From Isoetes taiwanensis (Eukaryota > Streptophyta > Lycopodiopsida > Isoetales > Isoetaceae): 64,000 nucleotides of DNA. The position numbers and the translations under genes were made by a program. Position 1 is the first letter of the stretch; the number at the start of each line of letters is the position of its first letter. Positions 44,321 to 55,499 of this stretch are shown piece after piece. The stretch spans positions 1,363,328 to 1,427,327 of the forward strand of contig JAJEKV010000134.1 in assembly GCA_021234155.1 (NCBI GenBank), written 5' to 3'. The notes beneath the pieces are model-generated. The model was given only the letters and a program-made list of their open reading frames with translations. It was not told the DNA's origin and did no database searches.

Positions 44321-44771
44321 TGTAACGTTCCTAACCGACATGCCCTTAACCAATTGGGCAAAACTAGACGTTTATGAGTAGCCGCTTCTACCCATTTATG
44401 TCGGTGTCTTGGGAAAGCCCCACAGGCACATTCAAGGTTCGAATACTCGAGCGATCTACCATGGGACCGTTACAGTCTCTCCCACTAGAACTATGCTCGT
44501 CCTCGAGCATCTAAGGCTATACCATGTCACAATTGATTACCAAGTCTTTACAAATTACCCATGCATATAGGCACCCATGGAGACTCGAACTCGAGACCTG
44601 CTCTGATACCAACTGTAACGTTCCTAACCGACATGCCCTTAACCAACTGGGCAAAACCGTCTAGACGTTTATGAGTAGTCGCTTCTACCCATTTATGCCG
44701 GTGTCTCGGGAATGCCCCACAGGCACATTCAAGGTTCGAATACTCGAGCGATCTACCATGGGCCCGTTACA
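44321..44771 (-). mobile_element. TRIM 2: complete, with exact target duplication
   Basis: LTRs at 44321-44474 and 44614-44771 (154 and 158 bp) flank 139 bp. On the minus strand each LTR runs TGTAACGG...AACGTTACA. Directly after the 5' LTR is the Met-type primer binding site TTGGTATCAGAGCAGG. Before the 3' LTR is TAGTGGGAGAGAC. TTTTC occurs on both sides (44316-44320 and 44772-44776). No coding capacity, so it needs proteins in trans. Confidence 0.95.
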
Positions 44772-44776
44772 TTTTC

Positions 44777-45430
44777 TCTTCAAAACTCGTTTCTTGGGAA
44801 TTGTGCCCAAAAAAAAAAAAAATCCTATCTATCCCTTGCCTAGTCACCTCTCTCCTCCAATCCTTTCTTGCTTGTATTTCATAGCATGTGGGCTAGCAAT
44901 AAGCCACGACCCATGCAGTGGCCCATGTATGCATTGTTTAAATTGTGGAAGCCTATATTTGGCCAGACTGGATTTTTTCAGTTGAGACTGTGAGCTATAT
45001 CTCACAATTTTTGAAGAATCCTAAAACAAAGAATTCTTTTAACGGATTTGAAAGCCTAATCATATCCTGAGGATGCTGGATTTGCTTGATCCATGCCAAA
45101 AAATCTTGAGATGCACTAAAGAATCATGGATCTTTGCAAGATTTGGACGAAAATTGGGTATTTCAAAAAGGGGCTTTTGTGACAGGAGGATTTCGAAGGC
45201 TTTGAGCAACAAGATCTACTTGCATACTGGTGGTACTTGCCGAAATATTCATCTGATGTTTGAATCCACCTTCCTTGCCTCAAGAATCGACTTCTTTGAA
45301 ACAAAAAATGAAGTTTTACTGATTTATGTCATTTATCCTGTGTCCAAGACACTAGACCTCAATTTTGATTTATTTGCAGGTTCCAACAGTTTTGCCTTCA
45401 CTTTTTGTTTTAATTTTGTTATATTTATTC
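44777..45430. other. Possible intron or flank of the transporter relic
   Basis: No other protein is recognised. The frame that reaches the transporter motif is open from 45073, but its first 115 residues do not resemble the family. Confidence 0.35.
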
Positions 45431-45435
45431 AATGT

Positions 45436-45665
45436 TGTCGTATCCACAAATTTGTGCATACCATGCATGCCATTCAAGGGGCCTTAATATGCTCTTCTGC
45501 AATCCAAATTGCTTTAGGCTTCAGCGAAATGTGGGGAGTTCTTGCAGGTTAGTCCCTCTTTTAGACATGATCACTTTTCTATAATTAATCATTAGGTTCA
45601 TGAATTCTGCCACAATTGCTCCAATGATTATGCTTGCCAGCCCCAGTTTATACGAATATGTCTGA
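45436..45665 (+). pseudogene. Nucleobase-ascorbate transporter (NAT) gene fragment
   Basis: One frame reads KFVHTMHAIQGALICSSAIQ, then ALGFSEMWGVLA, matching the plant NAT segment that precedes a transmembrane helix. About 50 bp further, another piece reads RFMNSATIAPMIMLASPSLY, the next family segment. A gttagt...attag pair lies between, but joining there does not keep the frame, and the second piece stops at TGA near 45664. Flanking exons are not seen. It is a relic or a very short captured fragment. Confidence 0.6.
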
Positions 45666-46014
45666 TCCAATTTTTCAACATTATAATTGCAAACAACGGA
45701 AAAGCCCATTGGACTTCATTTTGTCTTGGCTTCTATTCAAAGCTACAGTACGTAGCATATCTTTTTGTCTGAAAGTCGAGCAAGAACAACAAGAGATGCA
45801 CTCCATCGATTTACCTTGTATTCCGTTCAATTAACTACGCATCTAGAAATTCTTATCTTGCTTTCAGCCCTAGAATGAAGCCCAATATCTTTTTATGTTG
45901 AGTAAAAGTCCAGTGAGCTTGATTCTGGATGGTTAACCCAGGGGCATTCCCTTGTATGTAATTCCCTTGTATGTAATTCCCTTATTATATGTAATTTTTG
46001 TATTTGGAAACGTG

Positions 46015-46125
46015 CCACCAAGAGGTGGTTTCCAGCTGGAAACTGGCTGGCAACGCCCAGGAGCGGCGGAGCTGCGAGTGGTGGCCGCCAACCGGTTTCC
46101 AGCTGGAAACTACCGATTGGTGGCA
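46015..46125. repeat. Foldback element with nested palindromes
   Basis: Arms of about 31 bp begin TGCCACCAA and end TTGGTGGCA with three mismatches. Each contains the perfect 16-bp palindrome GTTTCCAGCTGGAAAC (near 46028 and 46095). The GC-rich spacer is about 49 bp. Could be a small MITE; no clear target duplication is seen. Confidence 0.7.
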
Positions 46126-46129
46126 TGTT

Positions 46130-46795
46130 ACAAAACGTAAGCCACGTGTACCCTATGATTTCCGGACACGTGGCATATTATCCATGTCAGCAAAATTGTT
46201 ATGAAAACAGAGTAACATAGCATTCTGCCGGCAGAGGTTTACAGAGCGGTGATGATCGACAGTTTTGGGAGTTCTGGCGGAGATCTTAGCCTTCAGCTAT
46301 GGCCTGGCAGAAATCCGACGATGGCAAGGTTTCACCAGCTTGAATACCACTGTTATTACCTGAAATTCAAAAACGTCCATAAACCTAGATAGTTAGATGA
46401 AGCAAGCATAAAGATAATCCTGCAATATTCAAGGGGCTACTGCTAAATAGAAACGAGTGTGTTGCCATATTTTGCTGTATTAGCAGGCCGGAATTCAAAG
46501 AACATTACCTTGCTTCGAGAACGGTTGCTTCAAAGAACACACTTGCTTTGGGAGTTCATTCGCTACTGAAGCTCTTACGGGAAAGATCTTACGCTAGATC
46601 CGACGCATCCTTCTGGATGCTCAAAGCGTGCCCGACCGGATTCTGCAGGTCAGGGGGCTGGCAAGAATGCCTAACCCCTTTCCATTCCACTACGTCAAGG
46701 TAAGCTTGACTGGATTCTGCAGGTTTCGGTGAGGCGATTTGTCATTCTGCAAAAGAATGAATCAACAAAATAACATAAGACTCATCCACTTACGT
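46130..46795. other. Unassigned intergenic sequence
   Basis: No gene recognised. It lies upstream of the duplicated GH105 segment. Homology to the intact copy starts only at about 46796. Confidence 0.45.
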
Positions 46796-46875
46796 TGACG
46801 TGAAGCATAAGCTTACTAAAAAGTAGGCTAAAAAGTATTTAAGTTGCAGAAGAGTAATGCCACGAATAGAATAAA

Positions 46876-47475
46876 ATGGGCCAAAAATTTGGATATCCAA
46901 AAACAAAAATGTTGCGGATGCTGCTATTGTTGTGGTTACCTATTTCAAGCATTTGTTGCCAAATCCAGCCTCTGCTTCTGGCAGAGCGCATGAATCAAAC
47001 CGCCACCACACAGCTATGGAAGCCCACCGAACCTTCAAATGCTACATTCTCCTACGAATTGGGCACATTCTTGAAGGGCGTAGAGCTGCTCGGAGATGCC
47101 AAAAATGATTCCGGCAGCTTCAATTATATCAAGCTCATGCTCGACAGATTCATCGCGGAAAATGGAAGCATTTAAACCTACAATCGCTCCAAATTCGCCC
47201 TTGATGATATCCTTACCGGAAGGCTTCTTCTTACCGTTCTTGATAAAACAGGGGAACCCAAATACAAGAAAGCTGCAGATCTCCTTTATTCCCAGATCTG
47301 GCAGCAGCCGAGCACACAAGAAGGGGGTTTTTGGCACAAATTAATCTATCCTTACCAGATGTGGCTTGATGGGTTATACATGGCGGAGCCCTTCTATGCG
47401 CAGTATGCTCTGGGATTAGATCCATTTGACAGATTGGGGAATTTCTCAGACATCGCTAATCAGTTCATTATGGGG
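46876..47475 (+). pseudogene. GH105 duplicate, truncated, with a nonsense codon
   Basis: Nearly identical to the first 198 codons of the intact gene at 51285, including signal peptide and YQMWLDGLYMAEPFYAQY. A C-to-A change makes TAA at 47173-47175 (after ENGSI). The match stops after the segment ending NQFI, where unrelated sequence begins. About 80 bp of upstream sequence is also shared. It retains the catalytic-Asp segment but lacks the second half of the barrel. Confidence 0.9.
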
Positions 47476-47625
47476 AACCTATTCAAAGATACAGTTGTCT
47501 TTTGGTGCGAGAACCAACATGATTTTAATGAAGGCAGTATCCTCTATACTGTTCTGAGTGATCTTATTAAAGAGGGAGCCATTAAATCATGTGGAGGCAG
47601 AATTACATGGACACCTTCTCTTTGA
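47476..47625 (+). pseudogene. Exon-like sequence fused to the GH105 relic
   Basis: After the breakpoint the frame continues with LFKDTVVFWCENQHDFNEGS and ILYTVLSDLIKEGAIKSCGG to a stop at 47625. It looks like real protein rather than noise but I do not recognise it. It may be an exon of the locus into which the duplicate landed. Confidence 0.35.
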
Positions 47626-47749
47626 TTCCAGGTATTTGCACATTATCAATAGAAAAGCGTGTATGGCTTCTGTCTTAGGTCAGAGAGGAATTGTTAAAAA
47701 AATAAGGATTATTTTGGTTCATGCATCGTTATCAGGCCAATTTTAAAGA

Positions 47750-48955
47750 CGGCCTTGCACTGGAGACTATTTTTGCACATTCTTCTTCCATTTGGTTTAA
47801 TGGATATAGTTGGTAACTGTAGGTTAGATTATGATAGGTAATTAAAGCATTTCCTCCTGCAATTCTTACACTTCTAATATCGAAGTTTCTTGCATCTAAT
47901 GTTGTACCATCTTCATTTGGGGTATTTTATATTAAAATATTGCTATCATTGTGCCCTTCCATGCAACTGCAATATGTCGTGAAGGTAAGTTTAAATAGCA
48001 GAACATTCTTTGGAAACTAAACTACATTGAAGCTAAACTAACTGATTATTGCACTTCCTTTCCTTTTAGCTTCAGTGAGGCTATCTAGTACTGGCATACC
48101 TGATTAAATCAGTTTACAAAAGAGTTTGCATCACGGTTTCACCAATGAGATCAACAATGTAAGCCAAAAAGGTTTTGTCCGAGGAATGGATGTTGAGCTC
48201 TATGTATCTGGTCACAAAACGCCATGCTAAAATAGTCTCCAATCATTTTTATACAAAGATTATGTCCGAAGATTGGATGTTGAGCTCTCTTGGAAACGAC
48301 CGTGCTAAAATATTCTTGCAAAACAATATATTATATCTTATCATAATTATTGTTATGGTAATTTGGGAGATTCGAATCAGCCTTGATACAATTTTTCCTC
48401 TTAGTGATCATCCAGCTTTTTAGCAAAGCTGCGTAATAGCGGTTTGCATAATGGGTTGCTTCAGAAGGAAGCCGCGTCCTTTCAATGCAAGAATAACAAT
48501 TTCTTTATGGAGACATGACTGTATATAATAATGTGCACATAATTGAATATGTGAATGCACAATTACTTGAAAGAAGCAGCAAATGTCATATCATATGCCA
48601 ACGTTTGTCATTATAATGCATGTAAAAATTGACATTAGATATATCAGAGTAAATAAAACTTACCAAAGCTTATCTAACAAATCTCTTCTTATCTAACAAG
48701 AAACGTCCATCTCTTTTGAATAAGTACCTTGAAATCACATAGAAAACTTCAAATCGTCAATGACAAGTAATAATATATCCGCAAAGCCACTATATCCATA
48801 AAAGCTTTTTTTTTTTTAAGGAGATTGTTATTTATTTAGAAAACTTGAAATATTTACAAACGCACAGCAATGTAAAATGCAAATATCAAATGACTTACAT
48901 GAAAGCAAGATTTGCTCATAAGATATTTCAATAAAATGCAGAAGAATTGGGTAGC
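47750..48955. other. Unassigned sequence
   Basis: AT-rich. A phrase 'atggatgttgagctct' is repeated near 48187 and 48272. A T-run at 48808-48820 could be the poly(A) end of the minus-strand ORF1 element. No gene. Confidence 0.4.
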
Positions 48956-48959
48956 ATTC

Positions 48960-50800
48960 CAATCTCGAGTTTACCTAATCTTGAAGGTGAGGACAACTCC
49001 AGAATTTAGCTTGGCAACATACGTTAGACTTTAGATCTAAATCATCATTATTTTCAACATGTGTAATTGTATTATTATAAGTAGGGATTAGATCTTGCCT
49101 GGAAATTGCCAACTCCTTGTTGTCACTTTCCTTATTGTCTATATCTTTTGCCTCATTGTCTTCTTGTGTTAACTCCACCATGTCTTTCCCATTTTTAAAG
49201 CTAATTATATCTGTTCTTTCTTCCCTTGTATTTCTTTCAACAAGTATTACATTTTCACTGTCATTTCCTATTTCCATATGCTCTTTCTGTCCACTATGAC
49301 CACTCTGTCCAACTGTATCCATATGCAATTCAGCACGTTGAAGAGCAATTTGACTTGAGATGGAGCCATTAAGCAAGGAATTCTCAAATTGTATATCAAG
49401 GTTATCAGATAAGTCAATTAAGGGTGATAATGGAGGGATAAAAGAGTTCAAGATAGGAGTGCTGGTAGTTATAGGTTTGGATATAGGAGTAGGCACAGAA
49501 ATATCTGATGAAGGAGGGGAAGCCAGTGGCTCTTTAGTGTCTGCACATAAATCAGCATTCAAATTAGCAAGAACCCCAAAAGTATTTGAGCACTTGATCT
49601 TGTTTGTATTGCTTGTAGACTTGCAATATCAATATCAGTCTCATTGTTTTCCATAATTAATAATTCTTCATTCTTCCTTGACGCTCCTTTGTTCTTAGTT
49701 GCAGGAGATGAGATCCTTATACCCATAGCTGCTTTGATTTTTGAATAGGGATTATTAAGTTCCCTTACATCCCCTTCTTTTTCTATTGCAGCCTTTTTAG
49801 AACCTTGCATGATATTCTTCAATGTCTTGTGTAGATCATGTTGGTGATGCTGCATAAAAGCCTTTCCCTTGAGCATTCTTTTATTATGCTCAATGTTGAC
49901 TTTATCAACAGTCAATAGTTGACTGTTTAAATTTTTATTTTCTGCAACCAAGTCTTTCTTATTATTGGAGTCAATTCCTTTGATGATAACATTCCCATTG
50001 GATATAGTGCCCTTATTGAGAATCTTGATTGTCGAAGGAGCTAGATTGTAGATGTTCGAATCTTGAGATGTTAACTTGTTGTCTACCTCTTTCACTAAAT
50101 GCTGCTACTTTTCCCTGAATTCTCTTTTTTTAAGAATTCTTTTCTTACTGTCATTGACTCTAACATAGGGAATCCATTGTTGAAGGTTTAATTGGGTCGA
50201 ACTATAATTCTGCCTTTTGTGTTGCTTGTGCAGATTCTAAAATTGATCCTTCTGATAATGATTATTTTACACATTTCCTGAGAAAGCCAATCTAAGATGA
50301 TCTGCATTATCCCCTTGTGTTCTCTTCCTGACTTTCTGATTCTCCTTTATTAATTTTCTTGTTGCAAATAAAGTTGGAGAAATGCCTGGCATTGAAATTC
50401 TGGCAAAAATTAGGTAATCCTACCCATCTCAATTGCAGGTTCATAGGTTTGCCAAAGAAGTCAATCAGAGGAATGGAGGTGGGAATAGGTTTAGAAATAT
50501 CAAGCTGAATATAACATCTAGGGTGCTTGTAAGGAGAAAATTCTGTGGAAATGTAAGTTCCAATGGAGTTAAAAATGTCAGAAAAACAATCCTCACTCCA
50601 GTATATAAAGGAAAGATCACTCGTGCTGACTGAAGCAATGAAAAATTTACCAAATTCACTGATAGGCAAAGAGGGACTCCATTTTAAAAAGGATATTTGG
50701 GAGATATTAAAGGTTGAACGACCCAGCTTAAGCATGAAGTTTGCAGTTCTGATGTTACCACATTCCATAAGAAGATAGAGGTAATTGAGCCAATATATGG
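48960..50800 (-). pseudogene. LINE-type ORF1 (DUF4283 with degenerate zinc knuckle)
   Basis: On the minus strand, 50768-50307 encodes WSEDCFSDIFNSIGTYISTE, CYIQLDISKPIPTSIPLIDF and LRWVGLPNFCQNFNARHFSN. This follows the plant L1 ORF1 pattern (lDlSkPLP...yE.lP.fC..C...GH). The cysteine pair and GH of the knuckle are degraded. Two following frames (50095-49559 and 49562-48975) give a hydrophilic Ser/Thr/Asn-rich tail. No ORF2 follows. Confidence 0.6.
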
Positions 50801-50824
50801 AGTTGATAATAATTCAGGGATATG

Positions 50825-51050
50825 GGTAGAAGTTGATGCCATCTCTTGAAAACTCCATACTAGATGAATTAATAACTCGGGAAGGTAAGTAGTATTCCAG
50901 TTCTTATGAGGTGCATATGCGCAGATTAGACGATGGAAGTTGATGCCATCTCTTGAAAACTCCATACCATACCAGATGAATTAATAACTCCGGAAGGTAC
51001 GTAGTATTCCAGTTGTTATGAGTTGCATATGCACAGATTAGACGTTAATA
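50825..51050. repeat. Tandem duplication of about 105 bp
   Basis: 'gttgatgccatctcttgaaa' through 'gcatatgcgcagattagacg' occurs twice in tandem (near 50833-50932 and 50939-51044). The second copy has a 'cataccataccagat' expansion. Confidence 0.85.
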
Positions 51051-51284
51051 ATGGGTCTAACTTGACAAGTTTAGAACCAAAGAAATGTCGCGGCGGCGGC
51101 CCCCGCGATAAATTTCTTATCTTGTATATGTAATTTTTGTGGGCAGATGCTTTCCGCCTTGTAAAAACTCGAGGCGGCGTTCCAAGAGCGATCACCAGGT
51201 GCCCCAACTTGTGACGTGAAGTTATAAGCTTACAAATTACAAAGTAGGCTAAAAAAGTATGAATAATGCCACGAATAGAATAAA

Positions 51285-52601
51285 ATGGGCCAAAAATTTT
51301 GGTCTCCAAAAACAAAAATGCTGCGGATGCTGCTGTTGTTGTGGTTACCTATTTCAAGCATTTGTTGCCAAATCCAGCCTCTGCTTCTGGCAGAGCGCAT
51401 GAATCAAACCGCCACCACACAGCTATGGAAGCCCGCCGGACCTTCAAATGCTACATTCTCCTACGAATTGGGCACATTCTTGAAGGGCGTAGAGCTGCTC
51501 GGAGATGCCAGAAATGATTCCGGCAGCTTCAATTATATCAAGCTCATGCTCGACAGATTCATCGCGGAAAATGGAAGCATTTCAACCTACAATCGCTCCA
51601 AATTCGCCCTTGATGATATCCTTACCGGAAGGCTTCTTCTTACAGTTCTTGATAAAACAGGGGAACCCAAATACAAAAAAGCTGCAGATCTCCTTTATTC
51701 CCAGATCCGGCAGCAGCCGCGCACCCAAGAAGGGGGTTTTTGGCACAAATTAATCTATCCTTACCAGATGTGGCTTGATGGGTTATACATGGCGGAGCCC
51801 TTCTATGCGCAGTATGCTCTAGGATTAGATCCATCTGACAGATTGGGGAATTTCTCAGACATCGCGAATCAGTTCATTATAATGGAAAACCGCTCAAGAG
51901 ATTCAGAAACAGGGCTGCTGTACCATGGATATGACGAATCGAGAGCGCAAAACTGGTCAGATCCAAGAACAGGGCATTCGCCTGCATTCTGGGCTCGGGG
52001 GATGGGCTGGTTCGCCATGGCAGTGATTGATGCGCTAGATTATTTTCCAAAAGATCACCCACAAAGGGGCGAGCTGCTGGGGATTGTGAATCGGACCGCC
52101 ATAGCCGTGAAGAATGTGCAAGATCCGGAAACAGGGCTATGGTGGGAAGTACTGGACAAGGGAGGGGAGGAAAAAAATTTCTTAGAATCCTCTGCATCCG
52201 CCATGTTTGTGTATTTTTTTGCAAAAGGGGTAAGGATGGGTTTTCTGCCGGAAAGCTATGGCGATCTTGGGCTGAAGGGTTACAGCGGCATGGTGGATCA
52301 TTTCGTTGAAGAACTGCCCGACAATGGATTGAATTTCACCGGAACTGTCTCAGGGGCTGGATTGGGAGGGAATCCATACAGAAATGGAACTTATGCTTAC
52401 TACGTTAGCGTGCCAGTTGTTTCTCAGGATCAAAAAGGCGTTGGAGCTTTTTTAATGGCCAGTGTTGAAGTTTCCATGCTCCCTAATAATTCTTCCTGTA
52501 CATCGGAAAATGAACCCTCTAGCAATAGCTTGGCATTTACCATAGAACCTATGTTTGTAATGTTCGCCCTTAATGTACTTTCTTCTTTTTTACTTTCATA
52601 A
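51285..52601 (+). CDS. GH105 unsaturated rhamnogalacturonyl hydrolase (YteR-like), secreted, intronless
   Basis: Intact, 438 residues. A second ATG at codon 12 begins a compact signal peptide (MLRMLLLLWLPISSICC). Family landmarks of the (alpha/alpha)6 barrel: YQMWLDGLYMAEPF with D165 at the general-acid position of YteR; LLYHGYDESRAQNWSDP (212-227); SPAFWARGMGWFAMAVIDAL (232-251); LWWEVLD; FLESSASAMFVYFFAKG (299-315). Such enzymes remove the unsaturated galacturonyl residue from rhamnogalacturonan oligomers made by pectate-type lyases. Many N-glycosylation sites are present. The hydrophobic C-terminus after a Ser/Asn-rich linker could be a GPI signal. GH105 is chiefly bacterial and fungal to my knowledge, so an intronless plant copy may be transferred. 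A truncated twin lies 4.4 kb upstream in the same orientation. Confidence 0.88.
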   Translation: MGQKFWSPKTKMLRMLLLLWLPISSICCQIQPLLLAERMNQTATTQLWKPAGPSNATFSYELGTFLKGVELLGDARNDSGSFNYIKLMLDRFIAENGSISTYNRSKFALDDILTGRLLLTVLDKTGEPKYKKAADLLYSQIRQQPRTQEGGFWHKLIYPYQMWLDGLYMAEPFYAQYALGLDPSDRLGNFSDIANQFIIMENRSRDSETGLLYHGYDESRAQNWSDPRTGHSPAFWARGMGWFAMAVIDALDYFPKDHPQRGELLGIVNRTAIAVKNVQDPETGLWWEVLDKGGEEKNFLESSASAMFVYFFAKGVRMGFLPESYGDLGLKGYSGMVDHFVEELPDNGLNFTGTVSGAGLGGNPYRNGTYAYYVSVPVVSQDQKGVGAFLMASVEVSMLPNNSSCTSENEPSSNSLAFTIEPMFVMFALNVLSSFLLS

Positions 52602-52635
52602 AAGCAAAGCAATGGACACGCTCATTCGAGCGTCT

Positions 52636-52796
52636 TATTTAACAACCACGTCATGTTTGAACAAGCATGAAATAAAAAAAACTCCGTGTATATTTTTTGT
52701 CAATGTGGTTTTAACATGGCACTCACTAAAAAATTCGTTGTCCACGAAAACCTCGTGTATTTTTTTTGGTTCAAACATGACAGTGGTTGTTAAATA
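52636..52796. repeat. Foldback element 35 bp after GH105
   Basis: Arms TATTTAACAACCAC-GTCATG... (52636-52662) and its near-perfect complement (52769-52796, one extra base) can form a 27-bp stem. A related second pair of phrases ('ctccgtgtat' and 'cctcgtgtat') lies inside the loop. It may be a MITE or influence 3'-end formation. Confidence 0.75.
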
Positions 52797-52799
52797 CCA

Positions 52800-53875
52800 C
52801 GATCGACACTCATTTTGCAGATTTCCAAATTGAATATTTGAAAGAATTAAAAGTTACAGTAACATGCACAGCAAGAGTATTTTAACATGCACAGCAAGAG
52901 TATTTTAAGAGTCTTTGCAATGGTTGGTGGCCTTGTATTTGCTATTCCTACACATATTTCTGTATGTATATACATATGCAGGGAAAAGCTCTAGTATTAG
53001 GGGGCTGTAATATGTATATTTGTGGACTCTAGATCTGGCATATTTCTAAAATTATGCCCAAATCCAATGAACCAAAAAAACAATAAGGAGTGAATAATAA
53101 GGGACATTCTCATGGAACTGAATGGACTCTGTTTTTTCTAGGTCGAAGTCGAAGTCGAGCAGTTCCCATGCAGCAGAGGTAAGGTTGCCTTTAAGGAAAA
53201 CTCGAATTTTTTCAGAAATGAAAGACCATTTCTGAAAGGTCGGGTTGCTGCCTTTGTTTTGTCCTTTAACGGATCAACATGTGAGGAAGGAGCAAGCAAC
53301 CGATCAAGCAGCAGCCAGTGAAGATCGAGCCGGTAAAGATCTAGCTGGTTTCTGAGCAGAAGAGTACTGCGGTCGCATGGAAACATTCTTCTTCGCACTT
53401 CAACCTCGACCTCACTGTTTTGCGGTCTGAAACAAAGCTTCAATTTTTGCTGCACAATTCAAAACATGGCTTCTACAGCTTTAACATTGCAAACAATGAG
53501 TCGCCAAATTGAAAAAAGAAGTGCATGAGAGAAAGGAGATTGAGCTATCTTTCACATGAAAGCACAGACTTCAAACTTCCGGATTTATTCCTAGCTTTAC
53601 AAAAGAGCCTGAACAAGAAGCCGTTCAAAAGCTTCTTATTCAAATCCGCCACCGCAGATCTTCTCCCGATTAGCAAGCAACATCTCCAACAACCCTGTTT
53701 GAAAGTCCACATGGCCATAGCATACCAGAAAAGCAAGCCTGAAGTCAGATCTGGCTGCTCCGCCATGCTTGGCCATCCTTGTACAGAAGCCAAAATGTTC
53801 TAATTCTAACCATTAGGAAAAAAATATATAATATTAAACCCCATCTCCCTTTTCTCGCTAAACCATTAGCCAAAT
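52800..53875. other. Unassigned sequence
   Basis: Minus 53138-53455 and plus 53525-53803 are open but unrecognised, and overlap low-complexity Ser/Lys-rich sequence. 'acatgcacagcaagagtatttta' is tandemly repeated near 52863-52907. Confidence 0.4.
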
Positions 53876-53914
53876 TTTACCCCGGAGATAATTTGGCAAC
53901 CTTAATATCCAAGG

Positions 53915-54460
53915 GAAGCCATAGCTTATGGGACAATTTACAATACACCCAATGGTATGATTTACAACGTACACCCATTTATTTATCGTAGCTTATGAGA
54001 GCAAATGGGAATATATGATATAATAGATAGATAATATTTTAACATCTTATAGGACAATTTACAACACATCCAAGATGGGTCTTGCCATGCGAAGCCATAG
54101 CTTATGGGACAATTTACAGGGAATCCGTATAGCTAGATGGTATCCTAATATCCAGGGAAGCCATAGCTTATAGGACAATTTACAACACATCCAAGATGTG
54201 TCTTGCCATGCGAAGCCATAGCTTATGGGACAATTTACAGGGAATACGTATAGCTAGATGGTATCCTAATATCCAGGGGAAGCCATAGCTTATGGGACAA
54301 TTTACAATACACTCATAACTTATGGGACAATTTACAACACACCCAGATGGGCTCTGCCATGCGAAGCGGGGGAAATTTACAGGGAAGCCATATAGATAGA
54401 TGGTATTTTAACATCCATGGAAAGCCATGGCTTATGGGACAATTTACAACACACCCAAAT
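53915..54460. repeat. Tandem repeat, unit about 121 bp
   Basis: The phrase 'agccatagcttatgggacaa' followed by 'tttacaacacatccaagatg', 'gccatgcgaag' and 'agctagatggtatcctaata' recurs. There are three fairly complete units and several partial ones. No coding potential. Confidence 0.85.
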
Positions 54461-54464
54461 AAAA

Positions 54465-55495
54465 GATATAAAATGATTACCAAGAATAATTCTATTTTAT
54501 TTATTCTCTACAAGATGGGCTTTATCATTATATGTTTGTTTTCAATTTTTTAAGGCAGATTTGAACTCCCTCTTAATATTTTGTACAATTTTGCAAATAT
54601 CTTCAAGCAAATTTTAATGTTTCGCATCTACAACGTAACCAAACCTATCATCTCAATCCTGCTCCACGATGATAATTATCCTTAAATCTTTTAATGGACT
54701 ACTATTATTGATGAGAGCCCTACTATTATTGGTGTGCTAAGAATATAGAATTAGCAAATAATGCTCAAAATGCCAGACATGCATGGGCATTATTCTCCAT
54801 CTCTCATAAGAATTCCACTCCCTATCCCTCATAAACATTCCACTCTTGCGTTTCTTTACTGTGGGCACCAGCCAATTAAATGTTGTTGCTTACATCTTTT
54901 GCAGGTCAAAAGTTGCTTGTACTCTAGTAGCAACACGGTCATAAAATGTAGCATATCTTGTTAATCAATGCAATATAGGAAAGGACTATATTTTTTAATG
55001 AAATAGAATGGGTTCTAAAAGATAAGCTTCAAGTTCTTTTTCAAAGTTCAATACAATTAACTTCACTAGACCTTTTGTATTCATAAGAAGCAAGCAATTC
55101 ACCAAGGCAGACAATTGTGATTTAAGGAGCCCTATAGATACTGCTCCATGAATAGATCTAAACCTAAGTCTTTAGGCCACTTGAAGCAAAATAGAGAGGC
55201 AGCATTAACACAACTAACGAACTGTATTAATATTCATCATTCTTAAAAGGCAAGCCTCATCTTGAGAATTCCAAGCCAACATTATTGTGATCAGGGCCGT
55301 CTGCTTTAATCCCCTAAAGCCTATGATACTGACCCAAGAAGTAACACATACAATAGATTTTAAATTATTAAAATCATGCAGCATATTATGAGAGAGATTA
55401 ATGTACTGCTAATCATCCATTTATACACATATCATGAGAGGGATTTACAGTACTGCCAATCATCCATTTATGTATTTCATCCCTAACCCTTAAAC
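54465..55495. other. Unassigned sequence
   Basis: AT-rich, no gene recognised. A 'cagtactgccaatcatccatttat' phrase is repeated near 55405 and 55448. Confidence 0.4.
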
Positions 55496-55499
55496 AATT

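Noticed and set aside
53138-53803. Two overlapping frames as a possible gene
   Set aside because: Biased composition, no recognisable domain and no splice or promoter context.
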